In this document: one piece after another, positions 51,541 through 61,838 of the stretch
Position numbering within the stretch: the first letter of the stretch is position 1
How the letters are laid out: every line of letters begins with the position of its first letter
DNA from: Achromobacter sp. Root83
GTDB taxonomy: Bacteria > Pseudomonadota > Gammaproteobacteria > Burkholderiales > Burkholderiaceae_B
Direction: 5' to 3'
DNA length: 64,000 bases
Assembly (NCBI RefSeq): GCF_001428845.1
Contig: NZ_LMIU01000001.1
Span: forward strand, 186,984 to 250,983
Notes under the pieces: model-generated
The model's input: the letters and a program-made list of their open reading frames with translations, nothing else
Told to the model about the DNA's origin: nothing
Database searches by the model: none
Translations under genes and position numbers: made by a program

Positions 51541-52277
51541 TAGAACTCGGTGTAAATATCGATCACGTCGCCACGCTGCGGCAACAACGCCATACGGTCT
51601 ACCCCGATCCGATCGCCGCCGCGCTGCGCGCCGAAGACGCCGGGGCCGACCTGATCACGCTGCATCTGCGCGAAGACCGGCGCCACATCCAGGACGCGGA
51701 CGTCTATGCCATCCGTCCGCAGTTGCGCACCCGCATGAACCTGGAATGCGCGGTCACCGCCGAAATGCTGGAGATCGCCTGCGCGGTGAAGCCCAGCGAT
51801 GTCTGCCTGGTGCCTGAAAAGCGCACCGAGCTGACGACGGAGGGCGGGCTGGAAGTGGCGGGCGCCATGGGGCCGGTGTCGGACGCCGTGGCCCTGCTGG
51901 CCGAGGCCGGCATCCGCGTGTCGCTGTTCATCGATCCGGATCCCGTGCAGATCGCCGCGGCGGCCAAGGCGGGCGCGCCCGTGATCGAATTGCACACCGG
52001 CGCCTATGCCGAAGCCGAAGGCGAGGCCGCCGAAGCGGAACTGCGGCGCATCCGCGTGGCGGTGACCGAAGGGCTGCGCCACGGCTTGCGGGTGAACGCC
52101 GGGCATGGCCTGCACTATGGCAACGTCAGGCCGGTGGCAGCGCTGGACGGCATCTCCGAACTCAATATCGGCCACGCCATCGTGGCGCAGTCGATATTCG
52201 ACGGCTGGGAAAAGGCAGTGCGCGACATGAAGGCGTTGATGGTGCAGGCGCGCCTGCAAGCGCTGCGCGGGCTTTGA
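51537..52277 (+). CDS. pdxJ: Pyridoxine 5'-phosphate synthase
   Basis: A 246-residue TIM-barrel enzyme that joins 1-deoxy-xylulose 5-phosphate and 3-amino-2-oxopropyl phosphate in vitamin B6 synthesis. Typical segments are [15 protein letters not shown] at the start, [31 protein letters not shown] and [15 protein letters not shown]. The ATG overlaps the efflux channel's stop. acpS follows, the usual pdxJ-acpS pairing of proteobacteria. Confidence 0.97.
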   Translation: MIELGVNIDHVATLRQQRHTVYPDPIAAALRAEDAGADLITLHLREDRRHIQDADVYAIRPQLRTRMNLECAVTAEMLEIACAVKPSDVCLVPEKRTELTTEGGLEVAGAMGPVSDAVALLAEAGIRVSLFIDPDPVQIAAAAKAGAPVIELHTGAYAEAEGEAAEAELRRIRVAVTEGLRHGLRVNAGHGLHYGNVRPVAALDGISELNIGHAIVAQSIFDGWEKAVRDMKALMVQARLQALRGL

Positions 52278-52316
52278 GCGCGGGCCGATGACGCGTTTTG
52301 ACGGTTTTGCCCAGCG

Positions 52317-52754
52317 ATGACGCCCATGTCTGATCCTTCCTCCGCCACGTCGCCCGGCGCCATCGCCGGCATCGGCATGGATCTGCTGCGCATCGACCGG
52401 ATCGAGCGCGCCCTCGAGCGCCACGGCGATCGCTTCGCCGAGAAGATCCTGGGCACCGAAGAACTGCTGAAATTCCACGCGCGCCGCGCGCGCGACCCGG
52501 TGCGCGGCCTGCGTTTCCTGGCCACGCGCTTTGCCGCCAAGGAAGCGTTTTCCAAGGCGATCGGGCTGGGCATGCGCATGCCCATGACCTGGCGGCGCGT
52601 GCAGACCCTGAATGCGCCCGGCGGACGCCCGGTGCTGGTGATCGCGCCCGAACTGCTGGATTGGTATGCCCAGCGGTTCGGCGCTGCCCATGTATCCATT
52701 ACCGATGAATCCGATATGGCCGCCGCCTACGTGGTGGTCGAACGCAAGCCCTGA
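52317..52754 (+). CDS. acpS: Holo-[acyl-carrier-protein] synthase
   Basis: A 145-residue 4'-phosphopantetheinyl transferase that activates acyl carrier protein with CoA. The metal-binding Asp is in [16 protein letters not shown] and the catalytic Glu-Lys in [13 protein letters not shown]. Start may be 52317 or the ATG at 52326; neither ribosome site is strong. It lies 39 bases after pdxJ. Confidence 0.95.
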   Translation: MTPMSDPSSATSPGAIAGIGMDLLRIDRIERALERHGDRFAEKILGTEELLKFHARRARDPVRGLRFLATRFAAKEAFSKAIGLGMRMPMTWRRVQTLNAPGGRPVLVIAPELLDWYAQRFGAAHVSITDESDMAAAYVVVERKP

Positions 52755-52805
52755 GCCCGGGTTCCCCGGCCGGCTTGCCGGACATAGACACAAGGACAGC
52801 CCCCT

Positions 52806-53864
52806 ATGGCCAAGAAGAAATCCAAGGCGGTTCTGCCCCCCGGCCCCGTGATGGTCGATGTGGCGGGATACGCGCTGACGAAGGCTGAAAAGAAGCGCCT
52901 GCGCCACCCCCTGGTGGGCGGCGTGATTCTTTTCGCCCGCAATTTCCAGGACCGCGCCCAGCTCACTGAGCTGACACGGCAGATCCACAAGGCCCGCAAG
53001 GAGCCGCTGCTGATCCTGGTGGATCACGAAGGCGGTCGCGTGCAGCGCTTCCGCGACGATGGCTTCACGGCGTTGCCGGCGATGCGCGAGCTGGGCGCGC
53101 TGTGGGACCGCGACCCCCTCGAAGCAATGCGCCTGGCGACGGAAGCGGGTTACGTGCTGGCCGCCGAGCTGCGCGCCTGCGGCGTGGACATGAGCTTCAC
53201 GCCCGTGCTGGATCTGGACTACGGCGTCAGCCAGGTGATCGGCAACCGCGCCTTCCATGCCGATCCGCGCGTCGTCGCGATGCTGTCGCGCGCTCTGATC
53301 CAGGGCCTGGCGCTTGCCGGCATGTCGGCTTGCGGCAAGCACTTCCCCGGCCACGGCTTCGTGGGCGCGGATTCGCACCATGAGATTCCCGTGGATCCGC
53401 GCACGCTGGACGAGATCCTGAAGGACGACGCCGCCCCGTACGCCTGGCTGGGCGACGCGGTGCTGCCGTCCGTGATGCCCGCGCACGTGATCTATCCGAA
53501 GGTCGACAAGCATCCGGCCGGTTTCTCCAAGCGCTGGGTGCAGGATATCCTGCGCAAGCGCCTGGGCTATGACGGCGTCGTGTTCTCGGACGACCTGACC
53601 ATGGAAGGCGCGTCGGTCGCCGGCGACATCCTGGCCCGCGCCAATGCCGCGCTGCGCGCCGGCTGCGACATGGTGCTGGTGTGCAACCGGCCGGACCTGG
53701 CCGACGAGCTGCTGTCGCGGCTGACCTTCGACCACGCACCCGAGTCCGTGGCCCGAATCCGCCGCCTGATGCCGCGTTTCGACGCGCCCGATTGGGACAC
53801 CTTGCAGGCCGAAAGCCGTTATCAGAATGCCCGACGACTTCAATCTCAAATCGTTCCTGTCTGA
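52806..53864 (+). CDS. nagZ: Beta-N-acetylhexosaminidase
   Basis: A 352-residue glycoside hydrolase family 3 enzyme of cell-wall recycling. It removes N-acetylglucosamine from anhydro-muropeptides in the cytoplasm. Motifs are [12 protein letters not shown], the family KHFPGHG with following ADSHHE (general acid/base His), and the nucleophile Asp in [11 protein letters not shown]. Its last 38 bases overlap the start of uvrC in another frame. Confidence 0.96.
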   Translation: MAKKKSKAVLPPGPVMVDVAGYALTKAEKKRLRHPLVGGVILFARNFQDRAQLTELTRQIHKARKEPLLILVDHEGGRVQRFRDDGFTALPAMRELGALWDRDPLEAMRLATEAGYVLAAELRACGVDMSFTPVLDLDYGVSQVIGNRAFHADPRVVAMLSRALIQGLALAGMSACGKHFPGHGFVGADSHHEIPVDPRTLDEILKDDAAPYAWLGDAVLPSVMPAHVIYPKVDKHPAGFSKRWVQDILRKRLGYDGVVFSDDLTMEGASVAGDILARANAALRAGCDMVLVCNRPDLADELLSRLTFDHAPESVARIRRLMPRFDAPDWDTLQAESRYQNARRLQSQIVPV

Positions 53865-55653
53865 TCTGCCGCATCTGCCGGGCGTCTACCGGCACCTGGA
53901 TGCGGCGGGCGAGGTCATGTATGTCGGCAAGGCGCGCGACCTGAAGAAGCGCGTCTCATCGTATTTCCAGAAGAACCTGGCCAGCCCGCGCATCGCGCAG
54001 ATGGTGTCGAAGGTAGCGAAACTGGAAGTGACGGTGACGCGCTCCGAGGCGGAAGCGCTGCTGCTGGAAAACAACCTCATCAAGAGTTTGAAGCCGCGCT
54101 ACAACATCCTGTTTCGCGACGACAAATCCTACCCCTACCTGCTGATTACCGGCCATGACTGGCCGCGCATTGCCTACTACCGCGGCGCCACGAGTAAACG
54201 CGGGCAGTTTTTCGGCCCGTTCCCCAACGCCTGGGCCGTGCGCGAAACCATCCAGATCCTGCAGAAGGTCTTCCGCCTGCGCACATGCGAGGACAGCGTC
54301 TTCGCCAACCGCTCGCGGCCCTGTCTGCTGCATCAGATCGGGCGCTGCTCGGCGCCTTGCGTGGGCGCCATCGAGGCCTCGGAGTATCAGCGCGACGTGC
54401 AGCGGGCGGTGCGCTTCCTGAATGGGGAAGCCAAGGACGTGATGGGCGAAATCGAGGCCCGCATGCAGCAGGCCGCCGGCGAACTGCGCTTCGAGGAAGC
54501 CGCGGCGCTGCGCGACCAGATGGGATCGCTGGCGCGCGTGCTGCACCAGCAGACCATGGAGAACGTCAGCGGCGAGGACACCGACATCATCGCGGTGGCG
54601 ATCGCGGGCGGCAAGGTCTGTGTCAACCTGGCGATGGTGCGCGGCGGCCGCCATCTGGGCGACAAGCCCTTCTTTCCCACGCATGCCGAAGGCGAGGCCG
54701 CGCCGCAGGTGCTGGAAGCCTTCGTGGCGCAGCACTATGCCGACAGCGCGATGCCGCCGGTGCTGGTCTGTTCGCACGCCTTGCCCGATCCGGACCTGAT
54801 CGCCCTGCTGGTGGAACAGTCCGGCGGGCGGCCGTCACGGGTGCTGACGCGCCCGCAGGGCACGCGCCGGTCCTGGCTGGAGCAGGCGGTCAAGAATGCG
54901 GAAATGGCCTTGGCGCGCGCGCTGACCGAATCCGGCGCCCGGGCGGCCCGCACCCTGGCGCTGGCCGAGGCGCTGGACCTGGACACGGACGAGGCCGCGC
55001 TGGACGCGCTGCGTATCGAATGCTTCGACATCAGCCACACGGCCGGCGAGGCCACCCAGGCCTCGTGCGTGGTGTTCGAACACCACGACATGCAGCCCTC
55101 GCTTTACCGCCGCTACAACATCGCCGGCATCACGCCGGGCGACGACTACGCCGCGATGCGCCAGGTGCTGACCCGGCGCTTCGCCAAGGTGGCCGACGGC
55201 GACGCCCAGATGCCGGGTCTGGTCCTGATCGATGGCGGCAAGGGTCAGGTGGAAGTCGCGCGCAAGGTGTTCGCAGAACTGGGCCTGGATATCCAGACGC
55301 TGGTGGGCGTGGCCAAGGGAGAAGGGCGCAAGGTCGGCCTGGAGACGCTGGTGTTCGCCGACGAGCGGCCGCCCGTGGCGCTGGGCGGCGAATCCGCGGC
55401 CTTGATGCTGATCGCCCAGGTGCGCGACGAGGCGCACCGGTTCGCCATCACCGGCATGCGCGCGCGGCGCGCCAAGACCCGCAATGTGTCGCGCCTGGAA
55501 GAGATCGAGGGCGTCGGCGCCCGCCGCCGCCAGCGCCTGCTGGCCCGCTTCGGCGGCTTCTCGGGCGTGGCCTCCGCCAGCATCGAGGACCTGGCATCCG
55601 TGGACGGCATCTCCCAGGACCTGGCCATCCGCATCTACGAAGCCCTGCGCTGA
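53827..55653 (+). CDS. uvrC: Excinuclease ABC subunit C
   Basis: A 608-residue nuclease of nucleotide excision repair that cuts on both sides of a lesion in the UvrBC complex. Domains in order are GIY-YIG nuclease (about 10-95, [21 protein letters not shown]), a UVR UvrB-contact motif (about 200-235), an RNase H-like domain ([17 protein letters not shown] onward) and C-terminal helix-hairpin-helix repeats. Start [11 protein letters not shown] is inside the nagZ end. Confidence 0.97.
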   Translation: MPDDFNLKSFLSDLPHLPGVYRHLDAAGEVMYVGKARDLKKRVSSYFQKNLASPRIAQMVSKVAKLEVTVTRSEAEALLLENNLIKSLKPRYNILFRDDKSYPYLLITGHDWPRIAYYRGATSKRGQFFGPFPNAWAVRETIQILQKVFRLRTCEDSVFANRSRPCLLHQIGRCSAPCVGAIEASEYQRDVQRAVRFLNGEAKDVMGEIEARMQQAAGELRFEEAAALRDQMGSLARVLHQQTMENVSGEDTDIIAVAIAGGKVCVNLAMVRGGRHLGDKPFFPTHAEGEAAPQVLEAFVAQHYADSAMPPVLVCSHALPDPDLIALLVEQSGGRPSRVLTRPQGTRRSWLEQAVKNAEMALARALTESGARAARTLALAEALDLDTDEAALDALRIECFDISHTAGEATQASCVVFEHHDMQPSLYRRYNIAGITPGDDYAAMRQVLTRRFAKVADGDAQMPGLVLIDGGKGQVEVARKVFAELGLDIQTLVGVAKGEGRKVGLETLVFADERPPVALGGESAALMLIAQVRDEAHRFAITGMRARRAKTRNVSRLEEIEGVGARRRQRLLARFGGFSGVASASIEDLASVDGISQDLAIRIYEALR

Positions 55654-55658
55654 AGCAG

Positions 55659-55715
55659 CCCGCGTGAATCAACGCCCCGCCCGAGCACAAGCAAACCCGC
55701 GCATATCAACGCCCC
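55659..55715 (+). repeat. Short direct repeat downstream of uvrC
   Basis: A 20-base unit beginning CCCGCG and ending ATCAACGCCCC occurs at 55659-55678 and 55696-55715 with three mismatches in the middle. It lies between the uvrC stop and the palindromic element at 55767. Function is unknown. Confidence 0.55.
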
Positions 55716-55766
55716 TAATGAGCAAGCGCGGCCGCGCGGATCCGGCTCCGCCGGTCCGCAGCGGCG

Positions 55767-55796
55767 CCCCCTTGAGGGGGAAGCGCCGCAGGCGCT
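55767..55796. repeat. GC-rich double palindrome, probable dispersed intergenic repeat
   Basis: Two adjacent perfect hairpins: CCCCCT-TG-AGGGGG at 55767-55780 and AGCGCC-GCA-GGCGCT at 55782-55796. Elements of this form (CCCCCTTGAGGGGG followed by an AGCGCC hairpin) are, to my recollection, common between genes of Achromobacter, Bordetella and related genera. It lies in the 180-base uvrC-pgsA spacer. Confidence 0.6.
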
Positions 55797-55833
55797 GCGG
55801 GGGTGGGCTCTACTGATGTAGCATACGGACACT

Positions 55834-56406
55834 ATGCCAATTAATGTACCCATTATCCTGACGTGGCTGCGCATCGCCATGATTCCGCTGGTGGTCGGGC
55901 TCTTCTACCTGCCCGAAAGCTGGATGTCCGTTCCCACGCGCGACACGTTTGCCGCGTGGGCGTTCATCATTGCCGCGCTGACGGACTGGTTCGATGGCTG
56001 GCTGGCCCGCCGTTGGAACCAGACGTCGGCGTTCGGCGCCTTCCTGGATCCCGTGGCCGATAAGCTGATGGTCTGCGCCGCCCTGATCGTCCTGCTGCAC
56101 CTCAAGCGTGTCGACATTTTCATCGCGCTGATCATTATTGGCCGTGAAATCACGATTTCCGCCCTGCGCGAATGGATGGCCAAGATCGGCGCCAGCGCCA
56201 GCGTGGCGGTGCATCGCCTGGGCAAGTTCAAGACGGCCGCGCAGATGGTGGCGATTCCGTGCCTGCTGTACGACCAGACGGTCTATGGCATCAACACCAA
56301 GCTGCTCGGCGATGTCCTGATCATCGTGGCGGCGGTGCTGACGGTGTGGTCGATGCTGTATTACCTGCAGCGCGCCTGGCCCGCCATCCGCGAAAAGGCC
56401 CTGTAG
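55834..56406 (+). CDS. pgsA: CDP-diacylglycerol-glycerol-3-phosphate 3-phosphatidyltransferase
   Basis: A 190-residue inner-membrane enzyme making phosphatidylglycerol phosphate. The CDP-alcohol phosphotransferase signature is complete: D54-G55, A58-R59, G68, D72 and D76. Several hydrophobic helices surround it. uvrC-pgsA is a common proteobacterial pair. No tRNA gene follows, unlike in some relatives. Confidence 0.96.
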   Translation: MPINVPIILTWLRIAMIPLVVGLFYLPESWMSVPTRDTFAAWAFIIAALTDWFDGWLARRWNQTSAFGAFLDPVADKLMVCAALIVLLHLKRVDIFIALIIIGREITISALREWMAKIGASASVAVHRLGKFKTAAQMVAIPCLLYDQTVYGINTKLLGDVLIIVAAVLTVWSMLYYLQRAWPAIREKAL

Positions 56407-56419
56407 TCCCGATTTGACG

Positions 56420-56440
56420 GGCCGGCGTCTTTTGCCGGCC
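56420..56440 (+). terminator. Probable terminator downstream of pgsA
   Basis: GGCCGGC at 56420-56426 and GCCGGCC at 56434-56440 form a perfect 7-base stem with a T-rich loop, 13 bases after the pgsA stop. The bases after it (TGGTTTGACT) contain only a short T-run, so termination strength is uncertain. The remaining spacer to 56643 shows nothing else. Confidence 0.5.
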
Positions 56441-56643
56441 TGGTTTGACTGCATTCCCCATGGTGGCCCGGCTCGCGCAAGGCGGCCGCCATGACACTTG
56501 AAGAGCGATTGCCGGCTGGATCCGGCTCGGCGCGCGCGCCGCAATCGCCGCAGACACGACGCCCGGCCCGCCTGGGCGTCGCCGGAGACAACCCGCGAGC
56601 CGCTTTGCGCGGACGCATCCTGCCGCTGCCCGCGGCCTTGGCA

Positions 56644-57951
56644 ATGAACACCGCTACCGTTGCAAGTACTCCGCTCTCGGACCCCGCCGTCCGCCGGCGC
56701 GACTGGAAGATCATCCTGCTGATCGGCGTGGCGCATGCGTCTTCCCACTTTTTCCAATTGGTTCTGCCGTCGCTCTATGGCGCCCTGGGCCTGGAGTTCG
56801 GGCTGGACTTCGCGCGTCTGGGGCTGCTGGTCTCCGCTTTCTACGTGGTGTCCGGCATCGGCCAGGCGTCCTCGGGCTTTGTCGTGGACCGGATCGGCGC
56901 CCGTCCGGTGCTGTGGTTCGGGCTGGGATGCTTCGTGCTGTCCGGACTGCTGATCGGATCGGCCACGGGCTACGCCATGCTGATGGCCGCGGCCATCGTG
57001 GGCGGCATCGGCAATTCGGTCTTCCATCCGGCGGACTATTCCATCATCAACCACCGCATCACCGCGCCCCGGCTGGGCCATGCGTTTTCGGCGCACGGAC
57101 TGACCGGCAACCTGGGGTGGGCGCTGACGCCCGTGTTCATCACGTCCATCACGCTGCTGGCCAACTGGCGTGTGGCGGCCTATAGCGCCGCTGGCCTGGT
57201 GGCGCTGGTGCTGCTGCTGACGGTGCTCGGGCGTGGCCTGATCGGCGGACCCTCGCCGCTGGACGCACCGGCCGACGCCAAGGACGGCGCTACCGCCGCC
57301 AAGCCGGCCGCCAAGCCCCAGGAGAGCGTGCTGACCACCCTGGGCGCGCTGCTGGCCAAGCCCGCGTTGTGGGGCGCGTTCCTGTTCTTCGCCTGCACGT
57401 CCATTGCGCTGTCGTCGGTCCAGAACTACACGATCCCGCTGCTGGGCCAGCTCTACGACCTGTCCAAGGTGACCGCCAGCTCGGCCTTGTCCGGGTACAT
57501 GGTGGCCTCGGCCGTGGGGATGGCGGCCGGCGGCTTCCTGGTGTCCGCCAACCCGCGCACGGAGCGCACCGTGATGGTGGCGCTGATCCTGGCGGGCCTG
57601 ACGCTGGTGGTGCTGGCGCTGGGCCTGGTGCCCGCGGTGCTGGCGGCGCCGGTGGTGGGGCTGGCGGGTTTCTGCTCCGGCGTGGCCGCGCCCTCGCGCG
57701 ACATGCTGATACGCAAGGTGACGCCCAAGGGGTCCACCGGCTCGGTCTACGGCCTGGTCTATTCAGGCATGGACGTGGGTTCGGCCCTGGGACCGCTCGC
57801 TTTTGGCCTGCTGCTGGACGCCGGCCTGCGCCAGGGGCCCTGGGTGGGCGCGGGCGTGGCCTTCGCGGTCGCCGCCTTCCTGGCGCAATGGATCGCCGTG
57901 CAGGCCCGCCGTACCGAACCGCCGGCCATGGCGGCGCCGGCGCGGTCCTGA
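56644..57951 (+). CDS. MFS transporter
   Basis: A 435-residue membrane protein with twelve hydrophobic helices and a charged central loop (about 205-235, rich in Ala, Asp and Lys). The start MNTATVASTPLSD at 56644 is chosen because the segment upstream (to 56491) is Arg/Pro-rich and gives no helix. GLDFARLGLLVSAFYVVSGIGQASSGFVVDRIG is split over helices 2-3 and carries the usual loop 2-3 pattern. The fosmidomycin-resistance-like group has this layout. The substrate is unknown. Confidence 0.87.
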   Translation: MNTATVASTPLSDPAVRRRDWKIILLIGVAHASSHFFQLVLPSLYGALGLEFGLDFARLGLLVSAFYVVSGIGQASSGFVVDRIGARPVLWFGLGCFVLSGLLIGSATGYAMLMAAAIVGGIGNSVFHPADYSIINHRITAPRLGHAFSAHGLTGNLGWALTPVFITSITLLANWRVAAYSAAGLVALVLLLTVLGRGLIGGPSPLDAPADAKDGATAAKPAAKPQESVLTTLGALLAKPALWGAFLFFACTSIALSSVQNYTIPLLGQLYDLSKVTASSALSGYMVASAVGMAAGGFLVSANPRTERTVMVALILAGLTLVVLALGLVPAVLAAPVVGLAGFCSGVAAPSRDMLIRKVTPKGSTGSVYGLVYSGMDVGSALGPLAFGLLLDAGLRQGPWVGAGVAFAVAAFLAQWIAVQARRTEPPAMAAPARS

Positions 57952-57997
57952 CCGGCGCGGCCGGCCGACTGGCGCCAGGGTTGATCGGCCGATCAGC

Positions 57998-58031
57998 GTG
58001 ACCACCTGATCGCCGTGACCACCTGATCGGC
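57998..58031 (+). repeat. Two tandem copies of a 17-base unit
   Basis: GTGACCACCTGATCGCC at 57998-58014 is repeated at 58015-58031 with one mismatch. A partial unit (GATCAGC) precedes it. It lies in the spacer between the MFS gene and the cytochrome c peroxidase gene; no function is apparent. Confidence 0.7.
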
Positions 58032-58176
58032 GCGCCGGGTTTTCCTTGCGCGCCGTCAATGTTCCCCGTTACCGCGCCCAGGCGGCCTGCGCCGCTTGAC
58101 GCGCCGCAAGGCCGCCGCTCTCCATGCTCGCTGTAATAACCCTGTGGCAAGACAGGTTATTCACAGGAGAAGCAAA

Positions 58177-59178
58177 ATGAGAAAGCAAGGAACGCTGCTG
58201 GCGATGGGCATCGTGCTCGGCCTATGGGCGGGGCAAGCCTGGAGCGCGTCGCAGGAACCCATCCAGCCGATCGAACCCGTGGTGATCAAGGAACCGGCCA
58301 AGGTCGAGCTGGGCAAGAAGCTCTTCTTCGATCCGCGCCTGTCGCGCTCCGGCGCGATCTCCTGTAATTCCTGTCACAACCTGGGCATGGGCGGGTCGGA
58401 CAACCTGAAGGCCTCCATCGGCCACAAGTGGCAGCAGGGCGGGATCAACTCGCCCACGGTGCTCAATTCCAGCCTGAACATCGCCCAGTTCTGGGACGGC
58501 CGCGCCAAGGACCTGCGCGAGCAGGCGGGCGGGCCCATCGAAAATCCCATGGAGATGGCGTCGTCTCACGAACTGGCGGTGCAGGTGCTGAACTCCATCC
58601 CCGGCTACCGCGCGGAATTCAAGCGGGTCTTCGGCAAGGACGGCATCACCATCGGCGAGGTGACGGGCGCGCTGGCCGCGTTCGAGGAAACGCTGGTCAC
58701 GCCCAATTCCCGCTTCGACGAATGGCTCAAGGGCGACAAGAAGGCGCTGACGGTCCGCGAAGTGGCGGGCTACGAGCTCTTCAAGAACAGCGGCTGCGTG
58801 GCCTGCCATAACGGCGTGGCGGTAGGCGGCAACTCGTTCCAGAAGATGGGCCTGATCACGCCCTATGTGACGGAGAACAAGGCCGAAGGCCGGGCCGCGG
58901 TGACGGGCAAGGATGCCGACCGCTTCAACTTCAAGGTGCCGACCCTGCGCAACGTGGCGCTGACCTATCCGTACTTCCACGACGGCGAGGCCGCCACCCT
59001 GACACAAGCGGTGGACGTGATGGGGCGCCTGCAATTGGGCCGCACCTTCTCGGCGGACGAAAATGCGCTGATCGTGTCGTTCCTGAAGACGCTCACGGGT
59101 GAGCAGCCGGCGATCCAGTACCCGGTGCTGCCGCCGTCCGAAGACGACACGCCCCGGCCCGAACCCTTCGTGAAGTAA
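58177..59178 (+). CDS. Di-haem cytochrome c peroxidase
   Basis: A 333-residue periplasmic enzyme reducing hydrogen peroxide with electrons from cytochrome c. ATG at 58177 follows an AGGAG site; the signal peptide ends AWSA near residue 24. Haem-binding CNSCH (C63, C66, H67) lies in the peroxidatic domain and CVACH (C207, C210, H211) in the electron-transfer domain. Length matches the CcpA/MacA family. Confidence 0.95.
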   Translation: MRKQGTLLAMGIVLGLWAGQAWSASQEPIQPIEPVVIKEPAKVELGKKLFFDPRLSRSGAISCNSCHNLGMGGSDNLKASIGHKWQQGGINSPTVLNSSLNIAQFWDGRAKDLREQAGGPIENPMEMASSHELAVQVLNSIPGYRAEFKRVFGKDGITIGEVTGALAAFEETLVTPNSRFDEWLKGDKKALTVREVAGYELFKNSGCVACHNGVAVGGNSFQKMGLITPYVTENKAEGRAAVTGKDADRFNFKVPTLRNVALTYPYFHDGEAATLTQAVDVMGRLQLGRTFSADENALIVSFLKTLTGEQPAIQYPVLPPSEDDTPRPEPFVK

Positions 59179-59200
59179 GTCCTTCGTGACGTAAGCGGAC

Positions 59201-59224
59201 GCGGCCGCCCCTCGGGGCGGCCGC
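59201..59224. terminator. Strong hairpin between convergent peroxidase and queF genes
   Basis: GCGGCCGCCCC at 59201-59211 and GGGGCGGCCGC at 59214-59224 are perfect 11-base arms. The hairpin is 5 bases from the queF end and 22 from the peroxidase end. No T-run follows on either strand, so it may slow or end transcription with Rho or only protect transcript ends. Confidence 0.5.
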
Positions 59225-59229
59225 TGCCA

Positions 59230-60054
59230 TTATTGGCGGACGGTGCGTACGTCCGCGGGCGGCACGGTTTCGAAGTTGCTGCGCCACGGATTGATGTCCA
59301 GCCCGCCGCGGCGGGTGTAGCGCGCGTACACGGTCAGCTTTTCGGGGCCGCAGGCCTGCATGATGTCGCTGAAGATGCGTTCCACGCAATGTTCGTGGAA
59401 TTCGGCATGCTGACGGAACGACACAACATAGCGCAGCAGCGATTCGCGGTCTATCGGCGCCCCGCGATAGCGGATCTGCACGCTGGCCCAATCGGGCTGG
59501 CCCGTCACCGGGCAGTTCGATTTCAGCAGGCGCGACGCCAGCGTTTCCTCGACCACGTCGCCCGGCCGGGTGCGCAGCACCTCGGGCGCCGGCGCGTAGG
59601 TGTCGATCTCGATATCCAGCTTGTCGATATAGATGCCGTCCAGCTCCTCCATGCGCAATTCGGAAAAGCGCCGGGGCAGGAAGAAATCCAATCCCACGGG
59701 CGCGCCCGCGGCGACGCTCAGGTCGCGCTCCAGGCGGCCGCGCAGGGCGGCGGAGTTGACCAGACGGGTCTGGTTGAATGAATTCAGATAAAGCTTGAAC
59801 GACTTGGACTCGATGATGTTGGGGCTGTCCGCGGGCACCGAGAACGTGGCCATGGCCACGCGCGGCTTGCCCTTGGCGTCCAGCCACGACAGCTCGTAGG
59901 CGTTCCAGAGGTCCACGCCCGTGAAGGGCAGGCTGCCCGCGCTGAGGTTGAGCGCCGCGCGGTTGTGCGAACGCGCGATGGGAAAGAGCAGCGAGGGGTC
60001 GTACTGCGAGGCGTAGGCCACGCTCTGGCCCAGCGGGCCGTGAGACAGGGTCAT
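59230..60054 (-). CDS. queF: NADPH-dependent 7-cyano-7-deazaguanine reductase
   Basis: A 274-residue enzyme reducing preQ0 to preQ1 in queuosine synthesis for tRNA. C181 in [14 protein letters not shown] forms the thioimide and D188 is the proton donor; [16 protein letters not shown] is the QueF motif. The start [11 protein letters not shown] at 60054 matches family N-termini; an ATG at 60147 would add 31 atypical residues and lie in the aceA control region. Confidence 0.95.
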   Translation of the reverse strand: MTLSHGPLGQSVAYASQYDPSLLFPIARSHNRAALNLSAGSLPFTGVDLWNAYELSWLDAKGKPRVAMATFSVPADSPNIIESKSFKLYLNSFNQTRLVNSAALRGRLERDLSVAAGAPVGLDFFLPRRFSELRMEELDGIYIDKLDIEIDTYAPAPEVLRTRPGDVVEETLASRLLKSNCPVTGQPDWASVQIRYRGAPIDRESLLRYVVSFRQHAEFHEHCVERIFSDIMQACGPEKLTVYARYTRRGGLDINPWRSNFETVPPADVRTVRQ

Positions 60055-60125
60055 GGCAGGGTCTTCGGAAAAACAGGAGGAATGACGGCATTGTAGGCGC
60101 TCGTAAAACGCCTCATTTTCCGCAT

Positions 60126-60208
60126 TGTGAAATGTAACCTTCGTCATGTGAAAGTGCCTGCTGCGCAGCAGCGAGCGGCCATTTCACAGGCAACAATGAC
60201 GTTTCACA
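60126..60208. promoter_or_regulatory. Symmetrical array of TGTGAAA/TTTCACA sites between queF and aceA
   Basis: TGTGAAA occurs at 60126 and 60147, TTTCACA at 60182 and 60202, so the copies on each side are 21 and 20 bases apart. A perfect 14-base palindrome (CTGCTGCGCAGCAG, 60158-60171) sits between them. The outer left and inner right copies match over nine bases. The 326-base spacer from 60055 to 60380 also has an AT-rich segment (60209-60270) suited to the aceA promoter. The array looks like a multi-site operator. Confidence 0.55.
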
Positions 60209-60380
60209 ATATGGAATATAAATCTTAAGTCATTGAGTTATATAAATAATATTTTTTGTCTTCTATAAGACTCAGGTTCACATTGCTCCGCAGCAGAGGC
60301 ATAGACTTTGTCCAACGATTCACGCAATGCAAGACGCGAATCCTTTGACGTTCTCTCAATCACTGACCAGGAGCATCACC

Positions 60381-61700
<1,320 letters not shown>

Positions 61701-61753
61701 GGAATTAAAGGGTTTTGCAGTTGTAGTTGCAGGTGCTGTTGTAGGGTGGATTC

Positions 61754-61780
61754 AGGGTGCCTGCGGGCACCCTCTTTTTT
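61754..61780 (+). terminator. Intrinsic terminator downstream of aceA
   Basis: AGGGTGCC at 61754-61761 and GGCACCCT at 61766-61773 form an 8-base stem with loop TGCG, followed by C and six T to 61780. It lies 54 bases after the aceA stop and before the convergent LysR gene. Confidence 0.85.
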
Positions 61781-61838
61781 GCCATGCCGCCGACCCGCGC
61801 AACGCGGCCGGCAATTTCATGGCCCGGCACCAGGAATT

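Noticed and set aside
56491..56643. A 51-residue N-terminal extension of the MFS transporter
   Set aside because: The extra residues are Arg/Pro/Ala-rich and give no helix; the ATG at 56644 gives a normal transporter N-terminus.
56407..56643. A tRNA gene after pgsA, as in some relatives
   Set aside because: No cloverleaf or TTCGA-type T-loop was found in the spacer.
57998..58031. A 17-base tandem repeat as a regulator array
   Set aside because: Only two copies are present, 146 bases before the next ATG, so there is no reason to call it an operator.
60055..60147. An upstream start for queF
   Set aside because: Family members begin at the [11 protein letters not shown] position, and the extension would cover the TGTGAAA array.
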